Source: Streptomyces drozdowiczii (GTDB lineage: Bacteria > Actinomycetota > Actinomycetes > Streptomycetales > Streptomycetaceae). Taken from it: a stretch of 64,000 nucleotides of DNA. This document shows positions 18,972 through 28,673 of this stretch, piece by piece. Positions within the stretch are counted from its first letter, which is position 1. Every line of letters starts with the position of its first letter. Under the pieces are notes generated by a model. It ran no database searches. It worked only from the letters and a program-made list of their open reading frames with translations, and had not been told where the DNA came from. Both the position numbers and the translations under genes were made by a program. Location of the stretch: assembly GCF_026167665.1 (NCBI RefSeq), contig NZ_CP098740.1:3782001-3846000 (forward strand), in the 5' to 3' direction.

Positions 18972-20185
18972 TTCAGATGTCCAATGCTGTCGAGCGATCC
19001 CATGCGGACGTCGGACTCCTTGACGACGTCATTCGTTCGCGGTGCCTCGATCTGTCTGTTTCCCCCCAGATAGATGGAGACATGGAAAATACCCTTTCCG
19101 CTCCCTGGGTTGTCCGAGAAGAAGAGCAGGTCACCCGGTTCCGCACCCTTCAGATTCGTCTGGTGGGTAACTCTCACCTTGCCGCTGTCGTGCTGCGCCT
19201 GGGCGGTGCCGCCGATCATGATGCCCGCCTTCCCATAGGCGTACTCGGTCAGGCCCGAGCAGTCGAACCCCTTGATGAACCGGCCGGAATACCCGCCCGG
19301 GGAGCAGCAGATGCCGTACGAGGGGCCCAGCGTGTCCCCGCCGCCCCAGGAGTAGGGCACCCCCTTCTGCGACTTGGCCGCCGCGATGATCTTCTTGGCG
19401 TCACCGGTCGCGTTGACCGGCTCGGTGATGTCGCCCAGCGCGTCGTACTCGGCCTTGGCGTTCCGTACATCCTTGACGTACTGCTCGGAATGGTTGTAGC
19501 GGTAGATGGCGTCGTGCTCAGTCGTCGGGTCGGACATGTCGACGCTGTTCTTGCCGCAGAGGAGCGCCGCCGTGCTCAGGGCGGAGTCGAAGACGTTCTG
19601 CGGGTCGGTGTCACCGTCGTCGTCGCCGTCCTGGGCGACGCTCTCCCAGGTCTGCGGGATGAACTGGGTGGGCCCGACCGCCCGGTCGTAGGTGGTGTCG
19701 TTGTCGTACTTGCCGCCGTCGGTGTCGGGGATGCGCTGGGTGTTGTGGGTGCCGTCCAGAACCGGCCCGATGACCGGCGGCTCCACGTCGCCGTAGCTCG
19801 CCCCGGGCTTGTCGTTGACCTTGCGGCCCATGAACGTGCCGTGGTGGGACTCGATCTTCCCGATGCCGGCGAGCAGGGTCCACTTGAGGTTCTTGCACTT
19901 GGGGCGGACCTTCTTGATCTTCTGCTCCGCCGACAGGTACGCCTCACAGGTGGGCTTGGGGATGCCCGCCACCTCGACGCAGCTGGTCTGGGTGGGCACG
20001 GGGTCCTGATGGAGGCTGGCACCGCCCCCGGGCAGCAGGCCCGTGCCGATGAACATGGCGAGGATGAAGAACAGCCAGGGCAGGAGCCCGGCTATGACCA
20101 GGCCGATGGCCCACTTCTTGCCACTGCTCATCGGCTCGGACGTGCCGGCCGAGCTCGTCGGTTTCGGCTTGGTGGCTGTGCTCAC
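18968..20185 (-). CDS. Bifunctional lytic transglycosylase and NlpC/P60 peptidoglycan hydrolase
   Basis: 405 residues. A basic N-terminus and one membrane helix (about 25-48) are followed by a transglycosylase domain (GIGKIESHHG with the catalytic Glu near 112, then AVGPTQFIPQTW) and a NlpC/P60 endopeptidase (GFDCSGLTEYAYG, Cys about 308; His in GIFHVSIYLG). It cuts both glycan strands and stem peptides, the role of VirB1-like enzymes that open the wall for a secretion channel. GTG 20185 overlaps the preceding TGA, so it is coupled to the VirB6-like gene. Confidence 0.88.
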   Translation of the reverse strand: MSTATKPKPTSSAGTSEPMSSGKKWAIGLVIAGLLPWLFFILAMFIGTGLLPGGGASLHQDPVPTQTSCVEVAGIPKPTCEAYLSAEQKIKKVRPKCKNLKWTLLAGIGKIESHHGTFMGRKVNDKPGASYGDVEPPVIGPVLDGTHNTQRIPDTDGGKYDNDTTYDRAVGPTQFIPQTWESVAQDGDDDGDTDPQNVFDSALSTAALLCGKNSVDMSDPTTEHDAIYRYNHSEQYVKDVRNAKAEYDALGDITEPVNATGDAKKIIAAAKSQKGVPYSWGGGDTLGPSYGICCSPGGYSGRFIKGFDCSGLTEYAYGKAGIMIGGTAQAQHDSGKVRVTHQTNLKGAEPGDLLFFSDNPGSGKGIFHVSIYLGGNRQIEAPRTNDVVKESDVRMGSLDSIGHLK

Positions 20186-22608
20186 GCGCCACTACCTCCA
20201 CCGCCTCCGCTGCGCGGGCGGCGGGCACGGGGGCGGCCGGCGGTGGAGCGGCGGCGGTTCTGGTGCTGGTCCCGCCTGCCGTTCACGGCGCGGTTCAACC
20301 GCTGGCTCTCGCTGCGCTGTTGGCTCCTCGTCTGCCGCATCTGCCGCGACGCGTCCCGCGAGAGGTTCTGTGCCCGGCTCGGCTCCGGCCTGGTCCTGAG
20401 AAGGTTGCGCCTCTCGGTCGCCACCGCGTTCTTGAACCTGCTCCTGGTGATCGGGGCGTCCTTGGCCAGGTAGCGGCCGGTACGGGCCGTGGCCAGCGTG
20501 GCCCGGCCGACACGGCTCTTGTTCAGGCGCTGCGTCGCCGCCTTGCGGGCGTTGGCCGCACGCTTCTTCGCGGCGTTCTTGAGCCGTGCCTTGAGTGCGG
20601 CCTTGGCCGACGTCTGCAGCGCGGCGGACGTACCGCCGGTTCCCACCGCGGCGGCGACCGTGGTGCCCAGCTTGACCGCGCCCTGGACCCGGTCCTTGAG
20701 CCCCTTCTTCGGCTTCTTCTGGCCCGCGCCCTTCCCGGCGGCCTTCCCGGCGCCGTCACCGCCCTCGCCCCCGCCCTCGCCCTCGCCCTCTTCGCCGGGC
20801 ACCTTGCCGCGCCAGAGATCGCGCGTCTTCCCGCCCACCTTGCTGAAGGTGGCTCCGTCCTTCTTGAACTGGTCCAGCGCCGACGGAGCGCCGTTGGCGG
20901 CCCCCTTGAAGGTGCTGGCCTCCCCTCCGGTCTTGGCCGCCATCTTCTGGCCGAAGTTCGCCGAGACGTTCTTGGCCGCCGCGGTGACCTTCTTGCGGAA
21001 GACCAGGAAGCCGAGGGCGATGAAGTCGATGGAGAGGAACTTGATCGTCATGACCTGGCCGGTGTCCGCGTCCAGCACCGCGATGATCATGACCAGGAAG
21101 AAGGCCAGGAACATCACGGACAGGAAGACGGCCAGGATGACGCGTACGACCCCCGACACCCATTTCCACATCATCTGCCGGCCGCCACCCGGCAGGATGC
21201 CCGCGACCAGGGCCGGTTGAGCCCGGATGACTTCGACGGCCATCCAGATCTGGGACATCAGGAAGGTGCAGGAGACCGCCAGCACCAGCGCGACGACGAT
21301 GATCGCGGCGAGGGCGATGAACCAGACGCTGAGCAGGTTGTCCAGCGAGGCGGAGATCTTCTGGTCGTCCATGGGGACGTCGCCGCCGCACGCGTCCTGC
21401 ACGGCAGGGTCGGTGCCCTTGACGTTCTTGCTGCCCTCGCCGTCGATGTACGTCTTCCACGACGGGTCGCTCTTGACGACGTCCTTCTTGAACTTCTCGA
21501 TCGCGGCCTGCTGGGCGTCGTCCACCGCGGTGTAGATCGCCCAGGGATTACCGGTGGCGGCCAGCAGGTTCTTGGCGAGGCCGTCGAGCGAGAAGGTGTT
21601 GGCGAACACCTTCCCGAGCGTGTCGAGCCACCCGCTCGAGTCCTTCTGCTCCTTCTTGACCAGGCCGGGCAGGACGAAGCGGTTGAAGTTGTAACGGGCG
21701 AGGGTGGCCTGCCCGTACGCGTAACTGCACTCCTTGCTGATGCCCTTGCCCGTGTAGAGCACCCAGATGGGCCGCTGAATGAACGCGTCGACCAGTCCGT
21801 CGGTGATCGGGCGGCTCACGCCCTTCTCACGGCCGTCGTCCCGCCCGGAACAGGTCGTCGGCTCGATCTTCTTGCCGTCGGAGTCCGGTTCCGCCTGCTT
21901 CGTGTCGTCGTCACACCGCTGGGTGAGGATCACATCGGCGATCTCCAGCGAGAATTCCTTGGTCTTCCCGAGCACGCCGGTGTCGTCGCCGTTGCCGATC
22001 AGGAAGGTTCCGGGGCTGGCCAGGGTCACGGTGGCGATGGAGGCGACGACGAGGGAGGTGCAGATCTCCATCCAGCCCTTGGAGCGCTGCTTGAAGAGGA
22101 TGAGGTAGCCACCCCAGAGCGCGACGATCGTCAGGAAGAGGGTCTTCAGCGCCAGGTTGTCGATGACCTGGTCCTTGACGGTGGCCGCGATGTCGGAGAC
22201 GGGCGTCAGGAGGGTCTTGGCCAGGCCGAAGTCCAGGGCCCAGTCGACCAGCCAGCAGGCGAAGCCGATCACGGTCCTGATGACGCTGAAGCCGACGCCT
22301 ATCAGGAAGGAGATGATCTTGCTGATGACGTCGAGCATGCCGCCCGAGTCGACATTGAGGCCGTACGAACTGATCGGGACGCCGTTCCTGTCCACGACGT
22401 CGAAGATGCCCATGACCTTGCCGGGATCGGGGGTCTTGGTCGGCGGTGTGCACCGGAGATCGAGCACCGTGCCGGGCTCCACCGACTTGCACTCCTCGGC
22501 CCAGGCGCCATGCGTGAACATGAGCGTGAGCACGATCGGCACGCCGATCAGTACCAGCAGGCGCAGCCAGGTGCGCGGCTGCCGGATCACCCCTGTGAGC
22601 GCGGTCAT
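20182..22608 (-). CDS. VirB6/TrbL-like polytopic membrane protein of a T4SS-like channel
   Basis: 808 residues. A cleavable-looking signal (IGVPIVLTLMFTHGAWA) leads into an N-terminal extracytoplasmic part. Several membrane helices follow, with a cluster near residues 440-550 (for example VILAVFLSVMFLAFFLVMII). The C-terminal 250 residues are Gly/Lys/Arg-rich and look disordered and cytoplasmic. Such a layout is typical of the large membrane subunit in actinobacterial conjugation-like loci. ATG 22608 overlaps the stop of the VirB4-like gene. Assignment rests on topology and context, not on a catalytic motif. Confidence 0.7.
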   Translation of the reverse strand: MTALTGVIRQPRTWLRLLVLIGVPIVLTLMFTHGAWAEECKSVEPGTVLDLRCTPPTKTPDPGKVMGIFDVVDRNGVPISSYGLNVDSGGMLDVISKIISFLIGVGFSVIRTVIGFACWLVDWALDFGLAKTLLTPVSDIAATVKDQVIDNLALKTLFLTIVALWGGYLILFKQRSKGWMEICTSLVVASIATVTLASPGTFLIGNGDDTGVLGKTKEFSLEIADVILTQRCDDDTKQAEPDSDGKKIEPTTCSGRDDGREKGVSRPITDGLVDAFIQRPIWVLYTGKGISKECSYAYGQATLARYNFNRFVLPGLVKKEQKDSSGWLDTLGKVFANTFSLDGLAKNLLAATGNPWAIYTAVDDAQQAAIEKFKKDVVKSDPSWKTYIDGEGSKNVKGTDPAVQDACGGDVPMDDQKISASLDNLLSVWFIALAAIIVVALVLAVSCTFLMSQIWMAVEVIRAQPALVAGILPGGGRQMMWKWVSGVVRVILAVFLSVMFLAFFLVMIIAVLDADTGQVMTIKFLSIDFIALGFLVFRKKVTAAAKNVSANFGQKMAAKTGGEASTFKGAANGAPSALDQFKKDGATFSKVGGKTRDLWRGKVPGEEGEGEGGGEGGDGAGKAAGKGAGQKKPKKGLKDRVQGAVKLGTTVAAAVGTGGTSAALQTSAKAALKARLKNAAKKRAANARKAATQRLNKSRVGRATLATARTGRYLAKDAPITRSRFKNAVATERRNLLRTRPEPSRAQNLSRDASRQMRQTRSQQRSESQRLNRAVNGRRDQHQNRRRSTAGRPRARRPRSGGGGGSGA

Positions 22609-25238
22609 ATGCGCTGCGCCTCCACCGCTTCCATGGCGGCGTCGGCCGCCTCGATGGCCTCGGCGGGCTCGTCCAGCGTGGCGCGGCCCGGGGTCGTGTG
22701 GATGGCCTCGGCCGCGTGCTCGTCCGCCGGGATCAGCACCTTCATGCCGCCGATCCGCTTCTTCAGGTCGTAGTAGAGGCACTCGCCGGAACGCAGCAGC
22801 CGTTCGTCGTCGGAGACGTTGATCGGCGAGAGGTTCTCGGTGACCAGCTTCAGCAGCTCCGGATCGGTGCCGTCCAGGCCCAGGAACTCCAGCCCGCGCG
22901 CGGCCAGCTGGCGGTTGCGGTGGCGGAAGAGGAACCGGTGCGAGACCAGGCCCCGGATCTTCTCGCCGTACTCGGAGTTGGCCGGGCCGACGTCGTACGG
23001 GTCGTGGGAGCCGGCGAAGGCGCCGCAGCCGTGCTTGCGGCCGTCGTTGATGATCTCCAGGAGGAGTTCCGTACCCTCGGCGGACGAGGTCAGCCACCAG
23101 CACTCGTCCAGGAAGACGCCGACGAACTCCTCCGGGTCGGCGAAGGCGATCTCGCGGCAGAGGGCGGCCACCAGATACATCAGGCGCCAGCCGAACTTCT
23201 TCTCGACCTCCAGGCTGGACAGCCGGTGGCCCTCCAGCTCGGTCTTCTTGGGCAGACCGATGTTGGCGGCGGAGAAGATGATCGTGTCGGCGTCGGTGAT
23301 CTCCACGATCGGCAGCGTCGGGTCGAAGATCACCCGGCCCAGGTCCTTCTTGGCCAGCGACCGCAGCTTCCGGGCCAGTTCGCTCGCCGCCGCGCGGACG
23401 TTGTGGTCGTCCGGGTCCTGCGTATCGGGCGTCTGCGCGCGCTCCGTCAGGGTCTCCAGGAGCAGCCGCATGCTGGGCTCGGGCGCCTTGTGGGTGGCGT
23501 CGATGGCGTCCGCGAGCGTCACGCCCTCGGTGGACATCGAGGCGATGTCCAGCAGCGGGGTCAGGAAGGACTCGGTGTAACGGGCGGCGCGCGGGCCCTT
23601 GAAGACGCGCAGCGGGTCCAGCGACACCGAGGCGTCCTCGTCGACGGTGATCACCTGGGTCTCGCCGGGGCAGGCGCGGGCGAAGCGGGCCCATTCCTGC
23701 TGGGGCGTACGGTCGATGGCCAGCGCCCGGCCGCGGCTGCGGGAGCGCCCGACGCGCCGGCCGGTCGTCAGGATCGAGTACATCGCGGTCTTCATGGCGA
23801 CCGACTTGCCGGAGCCCAGCTCGCCGATGAACACGGCGGACGCCGAGGCGTTCATGCGCGGGCCCAGGCTGAAGTCGACCAGGACCGGGCGGGCGCCGCC
23901 GCCGTTGAGCTGGAGGCCGAAGAGCGAGCCGCCGTCGTCGCCGAGCGCCTGGCCGCAGAACGGCAGGGACATCGCGAAGTCCTTGGCCAGCAGGAACTGG
24001 GCGTAGTCGTTCATGACCCGGGGCGTGGGTGTGCCCGGGAGCATGCTGTGGAAGAGGGACGTCTGCTCACCGATCGGGCGGACGAGCGTGTAGTCGTTGC
24101 CGCCGAAGTGGTTGATCAGCGCGGCGGCCTTCTCCTCGGTCTCCTCCGGCGTCCCGCCCCATACGCAGGTCACCACGCTCGCCCTGATCTCGACCTCCGT
24201 CGAGGACGAGGTGAGCCGGGAGCGGTACTCGTTGAGCGCGGTGCTGGCCTTGTCCAGGCTGGCCGGGACGCCCGCCGTCTCCCCGTCGTACTCACCGCGC
24301 TGGTGGGCGAGTTCGCGGGCCTGCCGGCGCGACTTGGGCTCGGCCTTGGCGCCCTGCTCGATGTGCAGCCGGACCGCCCAGTCCACCGGAAAGCCGAAGT
24401 CGTCCAGGGCGGCCAGGTATTCGCTGCCCGGGAAGGCGAAGGAGTCCGGCATCTCGGCCAGGATCGAGAACGACTGGTAGCTGTCGCCGAATTCGGTGGC
24501 GGCCTTCACATAGCGGTGCCGGAAGGGGTTGAGGGGGACGCCGCGCCGCTCCTGGATGCCGTCGCCGCGCCCGCCCTCGTCGAGGATGACCTCGCTGTAC
24601 GCGGCCACGGGGCGCCCGCGTCCCACCACCGAGCGCGGCTCGTCGTGCTCCGGGAGCAGCGGCTCGGCCAGGCCCCGGCGCGCGCAGTGGCCGTAGATCC
24701 AGAGGATCTCGCCCTCGGTGGCGGGCCGGAGCCGGATGGCGGTCGGCCAGGTCGCCGCGAGGTGCCGGGCCTGCTCGATCCGGCGCTCCTCCTCGGCCCT
24801 GCTGACCGGGGTGGTGGGCAGCCCGAGGGTGTTCATGACCTCGTAGTGGGCGGAGGACAGGACCGCGAGCGCGCCCTGCTTGAAGTCGGTGTGCTTCATC
24901 GGGACGGCCAGGAAGTCGACCCGCCCCGAGAGCTCCATCTCCTCCAGCTCGTCCAGGACCCGCAGGGACAGGTCCACGTACTCCGGGGACGCGTCCAGGT
25001 CGATGCCCGCCGTCATGCGGGTGACCACGCTGGCCGCGTCCACCTGGGGGCAGAGGCTGAGCAGCAGGGCCTCGCCCTTGATCGCCTTGAACAGGGACTC
25101 CAGGGCGTTGAGCCGTTCGTGCTTGGCCGCCTTGGAGGCGTGGCTGTAGTTGTCGGAATCGACCCGCCACACGGCCCACACCGTCGCGTTGGTGGTCCAG
25201 ATCAGATGGCCGCTGATGTGGCGCACGGGAAGACGCAT
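22605..25238 (-). CDS. VirB4/TraC-like secretion ATPase
   Basis: 877 residues. Walker A GELGSGKSVAMKT (about 472-484) and Walker B GVFLDECWWL (about 705-714), inside a HerA/FtsK-fold ATPase preceded by a 450-residue N-terminal domain. Length and the FLDECWW box fit the VirB4-like ATPases that power assembly of type IV channels in Gram-positive bacteria. Downstream of the TcpE-like gene by 22 bp; its own stop overlaps the VirB6-like start. No relaxase or TcpA/VirD4 coupling ATPase lies nearby. Confidence 0.85.
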   Translation of the reverse strand: MRLPVRHISGHLIWTTNATVWAVWRVDSDNYSHASKAAKHERLNALESLFKAIKGEALLLSLCPQVDAASVVTRMTAGIDLDASPEYVDLSLRVLDELEEMELSGRVDFLAVPMKHTDFKQGALAVLSSAHYEVMNTLGLPTTPVSRAEEERRIEQARHLAATWPTAIRLRPATEGEILWIYGHCARRGLAEPLLPEHDEPRSVVGRGRPVAAYSEVILDEGGRGDGIQERRGVPLNPFRHRYVKAATEFGDSYQSFSILAEMPDSFAFPGSEYLAALDDFGFPVDWAVRLHIEQGAKAEPKSRRQARELAHQRGEYDGETAGVPASLDKASTALNEYRSRLTSSSTEVEIRASVVTCVWGGTPEETEEKAAALINHFGGNDYTLVRPIGEQTSLFHSMLPGTPTPRVMNDYAQFLLAKDFAMSLPFCGQALGDDGGSLFGLQLNGGGARPVLVDFSLGPRMNASASAVFIGELGSGKSVAMKTAMYSILTTGRRVGRSRSRGRALAIDRTPQQEWARFARACPGETQVITVDEDASVSLDPLRVFKGPRAARYTESFLTPLLDIASMSTEGVTLADAIDATHKAPEPSMRLLLETLTERAQTPDTQDPDDHNVRAAASELARKLRSLAKKDLGRVIFDPTLPIVEITDADTIIFSAANIGLPKKTELEGHRLSSLEVEKKFGWRLMYLVAALCREIAFADPEEFVGVFLDECWWLTSSAEGTELLLEIINDGRKHGCGAFAGSHDPYDVGPANSEYGEKIRGLVSHRFLFRHRNRQLAARGLEFLGLDGTDPELLKLVTENLSPINVSDDERLLRSGECLYYDLKKRIGGMKVLIPADEHAAEAIHTTPGRATLDEPAEAIEAADAAMEAVEAQRI

Positions 25239-25260
25239 GGCAGTTCATCCATCCTTCGGT

Positions 25261-25847
25261 TCAGTGCTGCCGCTCTGCTTCGTCGAGCAGTTCCTGGAGG
25301 CGGGTACGGGGCCGGGCCGGCGCGGTGCCGGTCGCGGGCGGTGCCGCCTCGGCAGGGGGCCCTCCGGTACGGCCCGTCGTGGTGACGAGCCGTACCGGGC
25401 GGGCCTCGGGGCGGGGGACGGCGCGGGCTCCTCGGGGAGCCGCACGTTGACGGTCACCCGTCCCGTCACCAGCTTGGTCTTGAAGGTCCGTTGCGGGCGG
25501 CCGGCCAGCCGGCCCCCCGGCGGCGAGGTGCCGTAGGCCAGGAGCCCCAGCAGGGCCCGCGCGGGGTCACGGCCGTCCATCCGGGCGTACCGCATCAGCC
25601 ACGCGAGTCCCCACGGGACCGCGACCAGGACCAGGGCGTTCCCGAGTCCGAAGTACGCCCACAGATCCCGGAGAGCCAGCAGGAGCACGAAGACCACCAC
25701 CATGGTGACGATCTGGGTGATCGTGTACGGCCCTCCGGGGATCCGTCCGCCGCCGGGAAGCTTGCCGATGACGAGAGGGTGCTTGCGTGCGCGGGTGTAG
25801 GAACGCCCGATCAGAGGCTTCTCGCCGGACGGCTGCCCGCCGCTCAC
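25261..25847 (-). CDS. TcpE-like conjugation membrane protein (frameshifted near 25410)
   Basis: GTG 25847 overlaps the previous stop. The first 120 residues carry YTRARKHPLVIGKLPGG and two adjacent membrane helices, the layout of TcpE, a membrane component of clostridial-type conjugation systems. As read the frame runs past to 25245 with an implausible basic end. Adding one base at a G run (25408-25417) switches to a frame reading VRLVTTTGRTGG and finishing RTRLQELLDEAERQH at TGA 25261, for 195 residues. The restored end looks authentic because it is amphipathic and stops just before the VirB4-like gene. Confidence 0.7.
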
Positions 25848-26188
25848 AGCAGGTCGGCCGGGCTCACCGCGGTGTCCAGCGGGGCGTGCGGCTGGACGAC
25901 CGAGATCGCCGCCTTGTCCTGGGGCGCGTTGGGAACCTCGCTGTCGACCATGTTGCTGAGCGCGTCCATGTTGCTCACAGCGAAGACGACGACGGCGCCC
26001 AGGATGGCCGCGGTCAGGGTGCCCGCCCACGACTTCGTCTTCACGTAGGCGAGGACGGTGCCGACGATCGCCATGGCCATGGCCGCCGAGACGGCGAGGG
26101 TCTGGACGTTGGAGATCGTGTCCTGGACCCAGGTGAAGACCTTGCCATTGGCCGCAAGTTGCACCATTTCGGTGTTCGCGTAACTCAC
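25844..26188 (-). CDS. Small two-helix membrane protein, TcpD/VirB2-like position
   Basis: 114 residues. Two membrane helices (about 30-50 and 55-75) lie between a polar N-terminus and an extracytoplasmic tail. Size and location between TcpC-like and TcpE-like genes suggest a TcpD-like or pilin-like channel component. GTG 26188 follows GAGGGGAAG. It overlaps the next gene by four bases (GTGA). Confidence 0.7.
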   Translation of the reverse strand: MSYANTEMVQLAANGKVFTWVQDTISNVQTLAVSAAMAMAIVGTVLAYVKTKSWAGTLTAAILGAVVVFAVSNMDALSNMVDSEVPNAPQDKAAISVVQPHAPLDTAVSPADLL

Positions 26189-26224
26189 TTGTGCTTCCCC
26201 TCGTGTGATCAGCTGGGTGGTGCG

Positions 26225-27529
26225 TCATTCCCCGGCGGTGTCCGCCGAGGCGTCTGAGGACTCGTCCGACGAGGCGTCCGGTGCGGACTCGGTTTCGTCG
26301 GCGACCGGTCCGGTCTGCTCCGGGGACAGCGCCGGGGCGGAGTCGAACGACGCCACCTCCCAGCGCCCGTCCCGGGTGGTCAGGGTGAGTGCGTAGCTGA
26401 GCAGGTAGTCCTGGCCGCCGGTCGTCGCGCTCACGGAGACGAGTACGTGCCGCTGCGTGCCGTCCTGCGGGACGGTGTCGTCCTCGTCCTCGTCCTCCGG
26501 TGCGTCGTCCTGGAGACCGGTGACGAGCGTCGACTCGTACGGAGCCGGGGAGATCGCCGCGACCTGGAGGCCGGGGGAGACGTAACGGTTCAGCTCGCCC
26601 CGGCCGGTCAGGTAGGCGGAGAGGAAGCGGCTCACGGTGTCGGACACCGCGTCGTCGTGGCGGCTGCCGTTCTCCGATCCGTAGTCGAGCGCTCCGTGCG
26701 AAGCGGAGGCCGGGGCGTTGACCTCGGCCGGGAGGGAGGTCGCGGCGTACAGCGGGACCGGACCGCCGGACGCGGCGGGGGACGCGGAGCCGGCCGGCGT
26801 CGGCGAGGCCGCGGCGGAGGCGGGGGCCGGTCCCGAGGCCGAACTCGAAGGGGCCGCCTGTGCCGGGGCCTTGGCCGGCTTCGACGGCTCCATCGTGCCG
26901 CCGGCCTCCGGCGTGCCCGAGACCTGGACGCCCACCCGGTAGTAGTGCATGCCCCGGTCGGTCATCTTGCCGGCCTTGTTCTTCGCCGAGACCCGGGCCG
27001 CGACCGTCACGGACCAGTAGCCCTTCTCCACCTGCTCGGCCGCCACGGTGACGACCCGGGAGGCGGAGCGCGAGCCGGGCTCGTTCGCGAACGTCACGGG
27101 CTCCGAGTAGTACGGCAGCAGGTCGTCCTCCGTGCCCTCGCCCGCGGCCAGATAGGCCGCGACGTAGAGCTCGGCGAAGCCGGAGGGGCCGGTGGCCGAC
27201 GGGGCGGAGTCGGCCCGGCTCTGCGTCTGCGTCGCCGTCGTCGCCCGCGACGAACTCGCGACGGCGATCGCGAAGAACGCGAGCAGCGGCCCCGCCAGGA
27301 CCAGGATCCACACGACGACGGTGACCATCCTGGTGAGGCCCGCCAGCTTGACGGTCGTCTGCTGCCAGCCGGTGGACGCCTCGTCCAGCTCGTCGGTCCC
27401 GTCCTCGTCGGCCATGTCCGGGACCGCCTGCGGTGCCGGGGCGTAGCGCGAGGTGCGCGTGGCCTTCGGCTGCGGGGGCGGTGCCTGCTCCGTCTTCTGC
27501 TTCTTCGTGAGCCTGAGGCCGCGCTTCAT
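26225..27529 (-). CDS. TcpC-like conjugation membrane protein
   Basis: 434 residues. A 60-residue cytoplasmic N-terminus, one membrane helix (about 66-90, MVTVVVWILVLAGPLLAFFA), and two extracytoplasmic NTF2-like segments separated by a Pro/Ala/Ser linker (about residues 200-260). This is the architecture of TcpC/VirB8-like proteins. The C-terminus is acidic and Ser-rich. AGGGAG precedes ATG 27529, which overlaps the stop of the short upstream ORF. Confidence 0.75.
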   Translation of the reverse strand: MKRGLRLTKKQKTEQAPPPQPKATRTSRYAPAPQAVPDMADEDGTDELDEASTGWQQTTVKLAGLTRMVTVVVWILVLAGPLLAFFAIAVASSSRATTATQTQSRADSAPSATGPSGFAELYVAAYLAAGEGTEDDLLPYYSEPVTFANEPGSRSASRVVTVAAEQVEKGYWSVTVAARVSAKNKAGKMTDRGMHYYRVGVQVSGTPEAGGTMEPSKPAKAPAQAAPSSSASGPAPASAAASPTPAGSASPAASGGPVPLYAATSLPAEVNAPASASHGALDYGSENGSRHDDAVSDTVSRFLSAYLTGRGELNRYVSPGLQVAAISPAPYESTLVTGLQDDAPEDEDEDDTVPQDGTQRHVLVSVSATTGGQDYLLSYALTLTTRDGRWEVASFDSAPALSPEQTGPVADETESAPDASSDESSDASADTAGE

Positions 27530-27624
27530 CGCATGTCTCCCTGAGCGGTCCGCAGCACCGGGTGCCGGGGATCGACGACGTCGTGTCCGTCCTCGTCCGA
27601 GGACGCGGTGGTGCTGGTGGTCAC
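27526..27624 (-). CDS. 32-residue leader ORF, translationally coupled to the TcpC-like gene
   Basis: GTG 27624 has GGAGG five bases upstream, one of the best ribosome sites in the operon. The product is short and acidic then basic (starts VTTSTTASSDEDGHD, ends RTAQGDMR). Its TGA overlaps the ATG of the TcpC-like gene (ATGA). It may be a small structural subunit, or a leader whose translation opens the next start. It has no membrane segment and no recognisable domain. Confidence 0.6.
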   Translation of the reverse strand: MTTSTTASSDEDGHDVVDPRHPVLRTAQGDMR

Positions 27625-27735
27625 GGGGGTCCTCCGGGGCCTCTGGGTGGGTGGTGCGCCGGGCTGGACAAGGGGCGCGTACGGGGGAGGTGACTCCGGC
27701 CGTGCGGGTGTGACTTCAACTGGCCTACATCCTGG

Positions 27736-27749
27736 GTGACTTGTGTCAC
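27736..27749. promoter_or_regulatory. Inverted repeat in the gap before the T4SS-like operon
   Basis: GTGAC-TTGT-GTCAC, between the sigma-like gene and the leader ORF. Additional GTCAC copies lie nearby (for example in 27756-27760). It may be a regulator site for the operon; no partner can be named. Confidence 0.35.
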
Positions 27750-27756
27750 TGGATCG

Positions 27757-28620
27757 TCACTTCGCTGTTGCGAACCTGTCAGAGGCGGCAACGGCGAGCC
27801 GGCGGACGGCCCTGCTGCGGCGCTGACGCTGGCGTGCACCGTCCCGCGCGGAGGGCCGCGGGGCGACCGGGTGGGACGCCGGGCGGTCCCGGTAGTAGCC
27901 CGTGATGAGGCGGGCGTCCTCGACATCCAGGGCGCCCGATTCGAGGGCCCAGACGAGGAGTTCGACGAGTTCGGCGCGGGCGTCCCAGCCGGCCGCGTGC
28001 ATCGGTTCGTCCTCGGTGAGCAGGCGGTACTCGCCGGCCCGGGCGAGGAGCAGGGTCAGTTCGGCCTGGGACGCGGGGCAGGGGTCGGAAGCGGCGGAGA
28101 GCCCGGCGGCGCTGTCGGGGTCCAGGGGTACGGCGGTCGGGTCGTGCCCGATCAGGCGGCGCGTCAGGCGCAGGGTGTCCAGGGCGAGATTGGCGGCTAC
28201 GCGCCGGCCCCGGCGGTGTACGGGGTAGGTGCGGACGACCTCGTAGAGGGCGCCGACCGTGAGGGAGACGGTCTCCTCCCAGTCGTACTGCGGGCGCAGC
28301 TGGCTGCGGGCTATGCGTATCGCCTTCGGGAGCATCGTCTGCACCACGGTGCGCGCGGCCAGTTGGGAGCCGGGACCGCCCGCGACGGCCGCCCGGAGCA
28401 GCGGCAGCAGGATGCGGTCCTGGCCGTCTGCGGTCCGGCAGGCGCGCAGGCTGTCGAGTACGGACTGCGGACCGGTGAGCGACGGGTCGCCGTACCAGTG
28501 GCGCAGGTGCAGCAGGAGCGTCGCGTCCTGACTCAGGTGCTCCCACTCGGTGTTGAGGCTGCCCACGAGCCCTTGGCCGCCGAGGCGGGGCGTGTTGATG
28601 CGTGGTGCGACGGTGCGCAT
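27757..28620 (-). CDS. Sigma factor-like regulatory protein
   Basis: 287 residues. The segment from about residue 95 to 160 (ARSQLRPQYDWEETVSLTVG, then RRVAANLALDTLRLTRR) resembles sigma-70 region 2, including basic and aromatic residues in a helix after WEE. I do not see a convincing region 4; the C-terminus is Arg-rich. I recall similar sigma-like genes next to conjugation-like loci in streptomycetes. GGGGGAG precedes ATG 28620. It is oriented with the T4SS-like operon and may start it or control it. Confidence in an actual sigma activity is modest. Confidence 0.6.
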   Translation of the reverse strand: MRTVAPRINTPRLGGQGLVGSLNTEWEHLSQDATLLLHLRHWYGDPSLTGPQSVLDSLRACRTADGQDRILLPLLRAAVAGGPGSQLAARTVVQTMLPKAIRIARSQLRPQYDWEETVSLTVGALYEVVRTYPVHRRGRRVAANLALDTLRLTRRLIGHDPTAVPLDPDSAAGLSAASDPCPASQAELTLLLARAGEYRLLTEDEPMHAAGWDARAELVELLVWALESGALDVEDARLITGYYRDRPASHPVAPRPSARDGARQRQRRSRAVRRLAVAASDRFATAK

Positions 28621-28673
28621 TGGATGGTCTCCCCCTGGACGTGCTGCGGAACACGGCTGATGCTGCTCCTCAC

